From: Incurvaria masculella
Taxonomy: Eukaryota; Arthropoda; Insecta; Lepidoptera; Incurvariidae
Length of the DNA stretch: 64,000 nucleotides
NCBI GenBank assembly: GCA_946894095.1
Contig: OX335654.1
Span: forward strand, 16,563,687 to 16,627,686
Reading direction: 5' to 3'
Shown: piece by piece, positions 33,587-44,480 of the stretch
How positions within the stretch are numbered: the first letter of the stretch is position 1
Layout: every line of letters starts with the position of its first letter
Made by a program: the position numbers and the translations under genes
Notes under the pieces: model-generated
Told to the model about the DNA's origin: nothing
Seen by the model: only the letters and a program-made list of their open reading frames with translations
Databases searched by the model: none

Positions 33587-34455
33587 CACTCAGTAGAAAG
33601 AACTACTCCAAGGTTGTACCCCGAACCAGCAATACATACCATTTATTACATACGTTCATATTTAGGCATAAGCGATTTCTATTTGACCAGTGCACCGACC
33701 AAATAGAAAACGCATGACGGAAATTCTTAACTCTACAAGCACGTGTGCGTAGTGCGTGGGTACGTCGTTTCCGCTGAAACCCAGAGAAAAATCTCATTCT
33801 GTCATATTGACGGAAACCATAGAGAAAAGTCAGTAATTCCTTCTTTTTCCTGTGTTTGATATGAAACGACGGTACGTCAACAAATGCTGTACTCAAACTA
33901 AAAAGTATCATTTCCTACGCTTTATAGTCTCGCACATTTTTTTTAAGGCGAGGCGTATTTACAGTCGCACCGGACTTAACTCAGAGTGAATCGCCATGAA
34001 ACATGCAAATACGCGAACGCAAAGAGTAATTTAACGCTCCAAATTTGAAAAAATATGCCGCCATGTTCCGGAAGTTGGAACGCTCCAAATTAAGAAAAAA
34101 ATGGTACAACGTAGAATTTTGGGACCATTATGGACTTTTCCTTTAAAGTAGTTTGAGTTCTTGTTTAAACTTATGGTACATATTCACACAGCATATCTTG
34201 CCGTGCATGTTACAAGCGTCGGTTTTGTGTCATATATCCTAGAGCTTCTCCGGAGCTACTAATCCTAAACCCATCCTATTGAAACACAAATTAAAGGTCT
34301 CATTGAAATCAAATCTTCATAGCTGCAGCATAATCTTTCTAGGTTGTTACAACGTAAACAGTACAATTTACATAGAGTTTATACCGTGACGTAGTTACGC
34401 GTTTTGTTATGTCATCTACTCTGAGTAATTATTATTGAAACGACATCTGAGCACC
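33587..34455. other. Unassigned sequence
   Basis: A 102-codon minus-strand frame (33911-33603) is unrecognised. Nothing else seen. Confidence 0.4.
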
Positions 34456-35085
34456 TAGTCCCAGCTGTCACCTAGATTGACGTTTACGCCAAACCGATCG
34501 ACTGGTGTTTTCAAATGTTTTAGAGAAATTAAAGAGCGCGACTAACTAAATTTGCGATTCCGAATTTGATTTGACAGCTTACCCACCGAGGCCCAAAATA
34601 CGTTGACGTCGCCGTTTACGCCGACTTCGCGTTTTCATACAAATCGGAAGCCCGAGTTTGACTTTGACAGCTTGAAGAAGTAAAACCACAGAATATCTAG
34701 TAAAAACTTGCATGGAGTTTGAATTTATTAGGGTTCCGTACCCAAAGGGTGCCAACGGAACCCTATTACTAAGCCTCCGATGTCCGTCCGTCTGTCCGTC
34801 CGTCCGTGCGTCTGTCACAGGGCTGTATCTCATGAACCGTAATAGGAAGGCAGCTGAAATTTTCACAGAGCGTTTATTTATTTTGCCGCTATAACAACAA
34901 ATAGGTAAAATAAAAAAAATATAAAAATTAAAGGGGGGGCCCATCCAAAAAACTTAATTTTGTTGTGTTTAATCTTGTACGATGGTACGGAACCCTTCGT
35001 GTACGAGTCCGACTCGCACTTGGCGGGTTTTTACATAACTTCGAAGTTCCGTAAACGCCAATGTAGGTGAGAACTCGGACTGACC
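34456..35085 (+). mobile_element. Family F TIR element interrupted by a family A MITE
   Basis: Left end CCAGCTGTCACC...CGACTGG and right end GTAAACGCCAATGTAGGTGAG match the element at 31821. Lacks the 1.41 kb cargo, so it serves as its empty-site reference. Confidence 0.88.
34727..35032 (-). mobile_element. Family A MITE nested in family F
   Basis: ATTAGGGTTCCGTACCC through GCACTTGGCGGGTTTTT; (GTCC/GTGC)n at 34782-34814. Confidence 0.92.
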
Positions 35086-35347
35086 ATTCTGAATCGAGGA
35101 CAAAGCGGAGAGCGTGACTGGTACGAACTTCGAGATTAAATTTAAGAAAAAAAATCCGAATTACTAAGAATAATTCATAAGTACACTCGTAGACGCTGTC
35201 CGATGATAAGGGACGGATGGTAATAAATATAGTAGGTAAGTGACGGGAAAAATCTAAATCGGCTTAGTGGAAGCGAGCTGACGGACGGACCCAAAGATGC
35301 CAGAATTTTGATACAGTAAATGTTAGGGATACGTTATGAGATATTAA

Positions 35348-35889
35348 GGTGGCCCAACCCGGCGGCCTCAACTCATTTGCGGGCACGGTACAAAACCGTG
35401 CTGTTGCGCTCTGGGACCTTCTCTGTTTCTAAGAATAAGACAGGCTCCGTGATGAGGAAGATGCAACCTGTCCACAAAAAAGACAATGTGCATAGTGTAT
35501 GATTTGGTAAGATTTACGAAAATTTTAATTTCAAAACGACTTACAGCTAAAAGTAAACCACGACCGCTGTAGTCAAAAATCTAACAAAAACCAAATAGAT
35601 TATAAATCTTTATTAAATAAGCTATGTCTGATGACTAATCTTTTTAAGATGTTCTTACTTTATCATTGCGTAATCCACCTCCAAAGTTATTGTATAAAAC
35701 GCGCGAAAAATCCGAACTTTCGGACGTTATAACTTGGAAACCAAACACAATTTTACAATGTCAATGGTCATCAGACATCTAGTTCAATAAAATAAAGCTA
35801 TTTTGAGCAAAATTTTGGATCTCTGATAAGAAATATAGGTGTGATCTTCTTTCCCCTTTTGTATGGGGAGATGAGCGGGTTGGGCCACC
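35348..35889 (+). mobile_element. Family C MITE, 542 bp, TTAA duplication
   Basis: TTAA at 35344-35347 and 35890-35893. Ends GGTGGCCCAACCCGGCGG and GGTTGGGCCACC. Same length as the copies at 18041 and 60779. Confidence 0.93.
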
Positions 35890-35893
35890 TTAA

Positions 35894-36285
35894 GGTGACC
35901 CTTCCCGACGGGACTAACTCATTAGCGGGCACGGTACAAAACCGTGCTATTGCGCTCTGGGACCTTCTCTGTTTCAAAGAAAAAAAAAGACAAGCTCCGT
36001 GATGAGGAAGATTTTATTTAGTAAGATTTACGCAAATTTTAATTACAATCGACTTGTAGCTAAAAGTAAATCACGACCGCTGTAGTTCAAAATCAAAACA
36101 AAAGCAAAAACAAGCTAGGTTTTATGACTAACCTTTTAAAGTGGTTTTTGTTTCATCGTTGAGTAATCCACGACCAAAGAAAAAAGAAGATCATTTCCAC
36201 CACAGATTAAGCTTGATCAGTGATTTCCACGTTTGTATAGGGAGTTGAGCGGAAAGGCCATGGAGGAGGGAAGGCACACTTTAGT
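35894..36285 (+). mobile_element. Older, degenerate family C MITE in tandem
   Basis: Starts directly at the TTAA shared with the previous copy (GGTGACCCTTCCCGACGGG) and repeats the same order with deletions (GCACGGTACAAAACCGTGCT, CACGACCGCTGTAG, GGAGTTGAGCGG). The right end is eroded. Confidence 0.75.
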
Positions 36286-36430
36286 TTACATCTCTTCCCG
36301 GAGGAGTACATGAACATGAACATACATGAACACGAAACATGATTAAAAAAACATTTAAACTGTTTAATGTATGCACAATGGTACAAATTAGCGAAATAAC
36401 GATCAAAGCGATATATGGTTTCAAGTCTAG
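36286..36430. other. Unassigned spacer
   Basis: Short; nothing recognised. Confidence 0.4.
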
Positions 36431-36760
36431 GCTGAGATAAATAGTCGTAACAGAAACTAAGACTAATGAAAAGTAGTACTTTGTGACGTCAATTCGCATT
36501 ACTTTGAGTAATACAAAATGTGTCAAAGTGACGTCACAAAGTACTACTTTCCGTTAGTCTTAGGCTGAGATAAATAGTCGTAACAAAAACTAAGACTAAC
36601 GGAAAGTAGTACTTTGTGACGTCAATTTGCATCACTTTGAGATTTCGTCCATACAAAATGTGTCAAAGTGACGTCACAAAGTACTAATTTTCGTTAGTCT
36701 TAGTTTCTGTTACGTCTATTTATCTCAGCCTTAGTTTCTGATGCGACTATTTATCTCAAC
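36431..36760. mobile_element. Nested palindromic MITE, family E
   Basis: Same architecture as 29459: GCTGAGATAAATAGTCGTAA ends with internal inverted TACTTTGTGACGTCA blocks. It abuts a family D MITE on its right. Confidence 0.88.
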
Positions 36761-36763
36761 CTT

Positions 36764-36924
36764 AGCCCCGGTTGCACGAAGAGACGGCCGAGTTAATCAA
36801 TGTTCAAACACGTCACTTTTAGTGATCGGCATAAAGTTCCTTTCATACCGTCCATACAAAGTGACGTGTTTGATCATACTATGACGTTGATTTTGATTTT
36901 TTGTTCATTCGTGCACTCGACCCT
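36764..36924 (+). mobile_element. Family D MITE
   Basis: AGCCCCGGTTGCACGAAGAG to GTGCACTCGACCCT, ~161 bp. Confidence 0.88.
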
Positions 36925-36993
36925 TAGACATATACATATTATACATACTTATATTTATGAATAGTTACCCGACTGCGCAAGAAGGAGGGTTAC

Positions 36994-37275
36994 GTTTTTA
37001 GGGTAAAAACAGAACCATATTACTAAGCCTCCGCTGTCCGTTCGTCCGTCCGTCCGTCCGTCCGTCCGTCTGTCACAGGGCTGTATCTCATGAACCGTAA
37101 CAGGTAGGAAGCTGAAATTTTCACAGATCATGTATTTATTTTGCCGCTATAACAGGTAACATTATAAAATAATCAAAATTAAAGGGGGGCCCCATACAAA
37201 AAAGTGTTTTTTAAAATCCTGTATGATGGTACGGAACCCTTCGTGTGCGAGTCCGACTCGCACTTGGCCAGTTTT
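36994..37275 (-). mobile_element. Family A MITE
   Basis: Left end slightly eroded (GTTTTTAGGGTAAAAACAGAA); right end GCACTTGGCCAG. (GTCC)n at 37038-37070. Confidence 0.9.
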
Positions 37276-37856
37276 GTTTTTAATTTTATTCGAGTGTATG
37301 TATGTATGTCTATTTCTTTGGTACGTCCTGCAGCCTCAACGGCTCGATGAATTTTAGCTTGAGACGTGTCGTTAGCTTCGTCTTAAGAGAGTGACACTGG
37401 GTAGTTATATCAAAATTATGAAAAAATCATGGCCGATTTTTGGCGCGAAATTATGTGTTTTTAAATATATATTTTTTTTATAACGAGTTCTCCCATGACC
37501 ACAATTGTATGCAACTTTAATCGACACCGTAATCCAGGCTAAAGTACATAAATATCTGTAAAAACCGAGAAAGCCTAAGATATATACGTACGGTCGCATT
37601 CAAAGTCCAGTAGCACATTCCAACGCGATTGCTATGAAGCGCTAAATCCCCATATCATCTGACCATGATTGGTGATACCAGCCACGGAATATACTAGCAC
37701 CGTGTGGCTTTAAAACGAAAGGCATTGATAAAAATCTGATCTAAATTGTATTTATCTAATAAAACTTTTGATTTAACCCATCCATTTTGAATCTGCAATT
37801 CCTAATATTTAGGTATATAATCGCACTTCAATATGTTGAGTAAAATATGTTTTAAT
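37276..37856. other. Unassigned sequence
   Basis: Nothing recognised. Confidence 0.45.
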
Positions 37857-38240
37857 GTTGCTGGACATGGATGGCTTATACCAAACTGACCGTCCGATAT
37901 TAGCCTAACACACCACATGGGAACTAGGTGCCATGCCAGGACCTTCCTTACATTACTCGGCTGCATTGAACTGGATGGAAAATTTTCATTCAAACAAAAA
38001 AAAACATTTCCGCTTCGACCATCGTTCATTCGATGCGATGGTACTAACCTGGGCTGGATTAACCCTCCCACCTAGTAAGGAAGGGGACCTAAAGTTTTAC
38101 GTGGAATCCGAACCACGGCTAGCCTCAACGGTTTAAAATGGTCACCCATCCAGAACCAAACCGCGCTCAGAGGTGCTTTCCCTAGCACTGAATCGCAAGG
38201 CGTCGCTACCTCCCTCCTCCGTGCATCGCACACTGAGCTA
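37857..38240 (-). mobile_element. SINE (family H) with 5S-rRNA-like head
   Basis: Read on the minus strand, 38178-38138 contains GAGCGCGGTT and then GGATGGGTGACCA, corresponding to the internal promoter region (intermediate element and C box) of 5S rRNA. It is followed by GTGGTTCGGATTCCAC and the SINE body in the usual order. The upstream part of the 5S homology is more diverged. Confidence 0.75.
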
Positions 38241-38686
38241 CCAAGACTGACTGATGTTTACGACTTCACAATAGATTCGGCTCATCAAATTGGGTCTCGA
38301 AGTGGACCCATTACGTCTTGTGGTTATTTTCCAGGCCATGGCTTCCTAAACTTTATGCGGCATTATGTCGATTGCGGCATTCTAAAACGTCTCAACTAAA
38401 GAAAATAGGTTCAAGCACGGCAAGGGCGGATCCAGGAGAGTCAATGGGTCTGGTCGACAAAAACACCAGAACTTGAGGGATTGGGGGTTATGAACCACCT
38501 TTAAGTGGGTTTAGGTGGTCTACATGCCCCCCCCCCCCTACCCTGACTGGAAAGCTGTATCCTCCCTTGGGTCATGGCTTCTGGCTCCTGAAAACGGAAT
38601 AGTAACGGTACATAACACACTGTAATATACGGCAAATTACACTTACACAGCCTGCATATATGGCTATATCTATGTTCGGAATCCAT
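38241..38686. other. Unassigned sequence
   Basis: Contains a C-homopolymer at 38527-38538. Nothing recognised. Confidence 0.4.
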
Positions 38687-38960
38687 GGTTCGCTCCATGG
38701 TTCGGAATCCATGTAAAACTGTAGGTCCCCTTCCCCTACTAGGTGGTAGGGCTTAAGCCCGCCCGGGTTGGTACCATCGCATTGGATGAAAAGATGGTCG
38801 AAGCGGCAATGAAAAATTGTCCGTGTTTTCCATCCAGTTCAATGTAGCCGTGCTCATAAAGGGAAGGTACCAAATCCCTTCGGGAATGTGGTGTATTGGG
38901 CTAATATCATAACGGTAGTTGTGTGGTATTAGCCGTCCATGTCAGGTCGCATAAAAAAAA
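38687..38960 (+). mobile_element. SINE (family H), body and poly-A
   Basis: CCATGGTTCGGAATCCATGT to GGTCGCATAAAAAAAAATAAA. Very similar to 9850-10128 but without a tRNA head. The first bases (GTTCGGAATCCATGGTTCGC) repeat, a small local duplication. Confidence 0.88.
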
Positions 38961-39086
38961 ATAAAAAAAGTCACTGATTTTGATATAATAAATATGAGAT
39001 CTCTTTCTGTCCTAAAGTTGACCTTGGAGTGAAAGGGATCAAGGAATTATGTATCTTTCCAAAATAACGACATGAAAATCCGTTAA

Positions 39087-39559
39087 GGGCCTGGTACTAG
39101 CCAAATCGCAAAGTTAGACGAGGCACCCCAAGTAAACTAACTAAGTCTGACGATTATAAGTGTCATCCTTACAATATATGATTCCTTGTCTAGGAATCGA
39201 ATGATTTTCGTTAATGTATGTTTCCTTTTTCTATACAAAATACATTGCGGAAACGGTGTCCATTTCCGAACTTTCTTGACTAAATGTAGAAATCTAAAAG
39301 CAAATGGAATTTTTTGTTTATGCATATATGCTGTTTTTGCTTATATCTAGAAATCGAATGACTTTCAGATTTCTAATGAGAAAAATCAACTTTTTTTTAT
39401 TTTTATTATTATTTAAATAAATGATGGAATAAAAAAATATTAACAATCCATTATCAGTCTGGAGTTCTATTTGGATTTGCTGAAGCGTTTCACTACATAT
39501 TATTACATTTGTTAAAAAGTGCATTTGTATGGCGCGAGTAGTTGGCTAGTCCTAGCGCC
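39087..39559 (-). mobile_element. Family B MITE, 473 bp, TTAA duplication
   Basis: TTAA at 39083-39086 and 39560-39563. Ends GGGCCTGGTACTAGCC and GGCTAGTCCTAGCGCC. Almost identical to the copies at 5460 and 61790. Confidence 0.93.
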
Positions 39560-39563
39560 TTAA

Positions 39564-40189
39564 AGCAATAAATAGAGGTAGTATTCGAGATCATTTATTA
39601 TTAGTATTATTAGAGATAGTTTAGATAGAGAGATTTTGTACACAAAAAAGAATATTTTTTTTATATACACCATGCATTTTGTTTATTTATACCTGCCTGC
39701 ACACAAAAACGTATGGGGATGATGGAATCGTCGCAAATTTCTGAGAAAACATAAATTGGACTGACTACTAAATTGACTAAAAATTGTACTAAATTGGATT
39801 GGCTTGGGCTCTCCATTCATTTATGACGCGTTCCAAGTCAGCGATCAGATTCATCAACGATGATGACTTCGTTGTTGCGGGAGGGGCAGCGCGGTCGTGG
39901 CAGCTTGCAGAATCGCAGACGAATGACAGTTGGAGAAGCTGTGTGTCGGGGGCTCGGCTCCGAGTCATTATATGTGGGTCATTAATTTGTCGTCGCATTA
40001 TCGGAGTCATCAGCGCCGGCAATTAAGTCTAGATAAATAGTGCTTGACGCCATCGGCAGTAATAAAAGTAAGAATTCGGACACGTTTTGGATCAAAGTCA
40101 AACGTATGTAGTCGAACAGCCGCGTGCGCATCGACATCGGGGGATCAGATTTCTAAAATTATCAGAAAAAAAATCGGTCCCGTGCTTAA
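39564..40189. other. Unassigned sequence
   Basis: A frame at 40022-39789 minus (77 codons, ending DLERVINEWRAQANPI) is protein-like at its C-terminus but not recognised; its reverse frame is also open. Confidence 0.35.
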
Positions 40190-40610
40190 GGATATCGATA
40201 AGTCAAAGGAAATCTAAGATTTGGAAATTTTAAGAAATGCATTCTTTGTCCATTGACCAAGGTAAATTGTTGCACGGCAGTGAAGTCGTCGTCCAGGCCC
40301 TAACGTTTCCCTACCCCTAAACTATGTCAGAAGTGACTCATTTTTTTTGTTATCACTTGAGAAAGCTTCATTCTATGTCCGTAGGTTTTGATTTTTTTGT
40401 AAATATCTGTTTTTTAAAATGAACGTAAAAAAGACAACTTTTCTCCAACGTTTATTAGCCAATATTTTCCAAACTAAAAGATGTATTAAAAAAAATTAAA
40501 ACATACAGACATAGATTTCTATATTATATTTTAGAATCCAAAATTTCAAAAACCTAGTAAACCATTAAGAGCATGGAAACAGTTATCGCCCATAGTATGG
40601 ATAATTGATA
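40190..40610 (-). mobile_element. Family I repeat, uninterrupted copy
   Basis: Reverse complement of 27640-27752 plus 28251-28536. Provides the empty-site comparison for the transposon at 27753-28250. Confidence 0.7.
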
Positions 40611-41454
40611 GGATAACGACTCTGTTAAGTCTGACCACGGCGAGCGCTGAAATAGGTAGGTATTAGTGCTTTTTAGCATTGGAAAATTGTATTGCTGTGT
40701 GGGTAATTCATTCCGAGCATGTCGTAAGATGTGATGACAAGGTCTGTCAGCCGCGTTACTGTCGGTGTCAACGCCTCGGTATGCGATAATCGAGGTTAAT
40801 CAACCCTGGGCGCTATAGAGTTCTGAATGGATCAGCTTTGTGGTTGTGGTTTGGATTCCACATGAAAGCATAGTTATTTCTCCAAGGCCAGTGGCATGGC
40901 ACCTATTGGTGCTGTATAAGCCATCCCTGTCTGCATCGCCTCTCCTATTTCCCGGCCCTGCTCTTCTACTCGTCGCAGACCCAGAACTGCTCCTACCACC
41001 CGATCCTCATAGAGAGACGCTTGCGAGGGACACGAGAGGGAGCCGACATCTATTTATTTTTTTAATCTTGCCATCATCGGTATAGGTTCCGTAGCGAAAA
41101 TAGACTGTAATTTCTTTATTATGTTATCCAAACGTTTGGAAAATGTTGTAAAACGTTGATAAAAAAAAAAGAATATTTTGTTAAAGGATCGTTTATGCCA
41201 TTGCTTAAAGGAATATTTCAGGCGCTTTGTTAATTTCGGGTTATCTGACGAGCTCGAGGCCACGCCGTTTATCTATTTAATTAAGATTACAGCGAAATTT
41301 AAGTATCTCGTTGTGTAACTAAACGTGCTTTAATCAATAATTGAACAGAGTATTCACATAACATATATAATATCCACATATGTGTAGACGTACAGGTGCC
41401 GACCATACTGTTTTGCTCTAAATTCAAAAAGGATAGAGATATGCCATCTATATA
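40611..41454. other. Unassigned sequence
   Basis: Short frames only; nothing recognised. Confidence 0.4.
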
Positions 41455-41715
41455 AAATTTCTAAAACTACAAACTCAACTTAAGCGTATACGCCACACGC
41501 AAACTTGGTCGCAGACGTGTTGGAGGGTTGTGTGGAGAACTGACTTGGCGAACGCATTTCGGGAGCATATTCGCTCGCAGTGATGACGTTTGGACTGCGT
41601 GGCATTCGACGCGCAGCCGGCTTCACATACGATTATGTATGTGCACACTGTGTCCATGCGGCGGAGTCGCGATAACGACCACATGCCACTTCTTTTTACT
41701 TTTATCTTCTGTGGT
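41455..41715 (+). repeat. Dispersed repeat, family K
   Basis: Shares ordered blocks (AAAACTACAAACTCAACTTAA, GAACTGACTT, GAGCATATTCGC, GGCATTCGACGCGC) with 55137-55380. Class unknown. Confidence 0.65.
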
Positions 41716-42000
41716 TTTGCGCATTATGTAGTAGAACCGATTACCTAATTATTTTGTGGTATATAGAACCTAGGGTTCGACCAGACATTCGACTTCGGCA
41801 TCGAGCAAAAATGGACCTTCACAGGGGTAAACCCCCTATTGTAAATTACTCGCCAGGTGAATAGCAAAAATCGAGCAGGCAAAAGAGTGACCATGCCAAC
41901 TGGTAGGTACATTTCAGTTCACTTGGCCGAAAACGTATCAAGTCGTTTGACAGTTAGCATGCTACAAACACGTAAATGTCAGATTTACTCACTATCGGCC
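41716..42000. other. Unassigned sequence
   Basis: Nothing recognised. Confidence 0.4.
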
Positions 42001-42245
42001 TGGGGGCCCATTCAGGTAAGAGTGAGTTCGAGTTCGGGAGTGAGTTAACCTAAAAATAACTGGGAAATATATTATTATTTAAATAACGGAACCGTTAATT
42101 ATACTTCCAACGTATTTACGGGGCAGGCCAGATTTTTACCTAACTGTAATGATGTTCAAGAAGTGTGGAAACATTAACTATTTAAAAAAGTGAGTTGTTA
42201 TTAAGTGACGAATTCGAACTCACTCTTGCCCTTAAGGGACCCCCT
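42001..42245. mobile_element. Foldback MITE, family J
   Basis: The left arm GGTAAGAGTGAGTTCGAGTT is inverted at AATTCGAACTCACTCTTGCC (about 42210-42229), bounded by GGGGGCCC and GGGACCCCC. Partial copy at 18655. Confidence 0.75.
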
Positions 42246-42437
42246 GTTCTCCCGCTATTCATCCGGCTGGTTACTTACCATAGTAACCCCCTCAGGACGC
42301 ATTCGGGACCCTCAACATTTCAAGTTGCGGGTACCGAATTTGTAAGCGAATTAACTACAGTCAGGGCTTTTTTCACCTACTGCTGATTAGCTTAATCGCC
42401 ACATATTAAGGGCCTTTCTTAGCAGCTCGCAATCAAT

Positions 42438-42522
42438 ACCAGTACAAGATAACCAGCACTTTAGTAATAAAGCTCTTTAAGTGTTGATTAAAATAAATCA
42501 GCACTTGGTGAAAACCAGGCTT
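42438..42522 (+). mobile_element. Family O MITE fragment holding an intact TTAA target
   Basis: ACCAGTACAAGATAACCAGC ... AGCTCTTTAAGTGTTGATTA ... CCAGGCTT. The single TTAA at 42477-42480 is the position at which the copy at 5376 carries a family B element. Confidence 0.8.
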
Positions 42523-43512
42523 ATTAGACGTTTCTCACTAACTCTTGGCTACGCTGCCGCCACACGAATGAGTTTCGATCGCTCCTCCAGTCATTTCATG
42601 CTTGCTGCGCAAAACTTTGAAAATAATGCATTGAAAATCGGCGGAAATAACTCATTCAACACTCAACAAACACACAACAAACGCTACATGACACGCCAAC
42701 TAGTGCGATCGCTTCAAAATCAAAACAAACTGAAGAAACAAGTGAAAGTTTGTGTTGATTGGCACCAACAATATTAAGACTAGGATTCTGAATAAAAAAT
42801 CTATGATGAAACTTAACTGAAACTTCTTCTTCGGCCGAAGACATGTAGGTATTAGCAAGGTAATCTTCTGTTAACTGTTTCTCGTCTTTTGTTCTTGTAC
42901 CTATTGTATTTTTTTTAAAGTTTGCTAAGCTTTATAATTTTATGAAGCATGCTGTGTGCAGCACTTCATTGCAGATAGTTTCCGATAATCTCAATGTATT
43001 TTTTTTTCTGTAACTATTGTTTTGAAATAAGTCTACGTCGACAAACCAAATAAAAAACCATCTCTGTAAAAGTCCAGCGCTGGTCCAAAAACTGTTCATT
43101 CGAATGTAGACATTTGAATTCGAATACGCGGGGTGCTGACTGCGCGAAAATAAGAAGTCAGTGATCACTGAATGTGAAATTCTCACAGTTATTCGGTGCT
43201 AATATGGCCATGATGTAAGTCAATCAACCTAAGACAAATGTAGTTTGGAAATCGTTGTAAACTACTGGGCCGATTTACATAAATTAATTACTTAGTTAGT
43301 AAATAAAAACCGAGTGAAATCTTTGGTCATACGACGGTTTGTTTACCGTGACAGAATATCCCCTAGGTAAATATTTTTTAAAGCATATATTCTTTATTTT
43401 ATTCACGTCAGAAATTGTTTCTAAATAAGCAAATATTTGATGTTTTTCTAATGTTATTGTTCTGACCTTAGGTTCTCGCTGTCAAAATCATCTTCCAACA
43501 TAGCTGACTCTA
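42523..43512. other. Unassigned sequence
   Basis: A 98-codon frame at 42481-42777 starts inside the family O fragment and is not recognised. Nothing else. Confidence 0.4.
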
Positions 43513-43673
43513 AGGGCCGAGTGCACGAAAGGACAAAAAATCAAAATCATCGTCAAAGTATGATCAAACACGTCACATTGTGTGGACAGTATGGAAGGAA
43601 CTCTATGCGGATCACTAAAAGTGACGTGTTTGAACAATGATTAACTTATCTGTTTCTTCGTGCAACCGGGGCT
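43513..43673 (-). mobile_element. Family D MITE
   Basis: AGGGCCGAGTGCACGAAAGG to CTTCGTGCAACCGGGGCT, 161 bp, inverted relative to 36764. Confidence 0.88.
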
Positions 43674-44223
43674 AAGTCTCTATTTTATTAACTGCGTAAC
43701 TATTCGTAAAAAACCTAATTACGGCTAATCACGGCTTAGCGGATCTATTTTATTTTTACTACTTAAATGGCTGAGCACAAATATTATAATGTAGATATCG
43801 ATATACTTTAGATGTAAATATGAGGACGTAATTCACTCGAGTACCTACATGTAGTTAGGTATATTGAAACAGAATTAGTAAATCATTGCAGGTATTACGT
43901 AATCATGCAGTTAAGGTTATTTTAACTATAATTAGAGTTTGGTATGTATAAATACTAACATTCGATATACCTGTATGATGATGTACCTGTCTTTATAGGT
44001 ACTAAAAACTGAGTACACAGTGGTATTACATAGATAGGTACCTAAGATTTAATCTAAGATTTCGTAGGTGAAAATATTTTCAACTGTTTTAATTGACTCA
44101 CGATATTTAAACGAAGAAGCAAACCTAACCAAAAAATCCATGCGATCTTTGACTAGTTATTCATTCATTACCACCACCACGTGACCTTTGAATGACATTT
44201 GACCCACGCACAACAACACTCAC
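43674..44223. other. Probable intron start plus unassigned sequence
   Basis: If the exon at 44224-44286 is real, this is the 5' end of its first intron (minus strand). No second exon recognised. Confidence 0.4.
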
Positions 44224-44286
44224 CTTTCTCTCGAGAAGTCCGATCGTCTCCCCGGGCTGCTCCTTGGCAGCTCCGTTGGTTGCCAT
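44224..44286 (-). CDS. Candidate first coding exon, product unknown
   Basis: On the minus strand an ATG in good context (AAAGATGG) opens a 21-codon frame, MATNGAAKEQ ... LLERK, that runs in phase 0 into the consensus donor AAG|GTGAGT at 44224/44223. The codons look like normal host coding sequence, and the upstream 150 bp is GC/CpG-rich as expected for a promoter and 5' UTR. The Ala/Asn/Gly-rich hydrophilic start followed by a charged stretch suggests a cytosolic N-terminus. I do not recognise the family and found no second exon in the window, so the gene probably continues past a long intron to lower coordinates. Alternatives: a chance ATG-donor pair or a gene fragment. Confidence 0.5.
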
Positions 44287-44480
44287 CTTTAATTTCTTCT
44301 CTACCGGTAACGTCCGAACACAGTTATTTAATTTTGTAAATCAGCTGGCAGCAAGACCGCACACACAAAATGTGCCGCACAGTTCACTGGCCCGTCTACT
44401 GGAGGGTTCGTTCCAAGGGCCAAACTGCGCGTGCGTCAAACGCCCCCCGCGTCACGTCTTGTACAATTTGCGTGGCGAAG
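44287..44480 (-). promoter_or_regulatory. Putative 5' UTR and GC-rich promoter of the exon at 44286
   Basis: Reading on the minus strand, CpG-rich sequence (GACGTGACGCGGGGGGCG at about 44457-44440; further CGs to 44425) precedes an AT-richer leader that ends at the ATG. CCAGTGA near 44390 is a possible initiator. No TATA box evident. Inferred from composition and position only. Confidence 0.35.

Noticed and set aside
35320..35502. Repeated ~60-codon frame (also at 60739) resembling a small gene.
   Set aside because: It is the left part of the 542 bp family C MITE including flanking bases.
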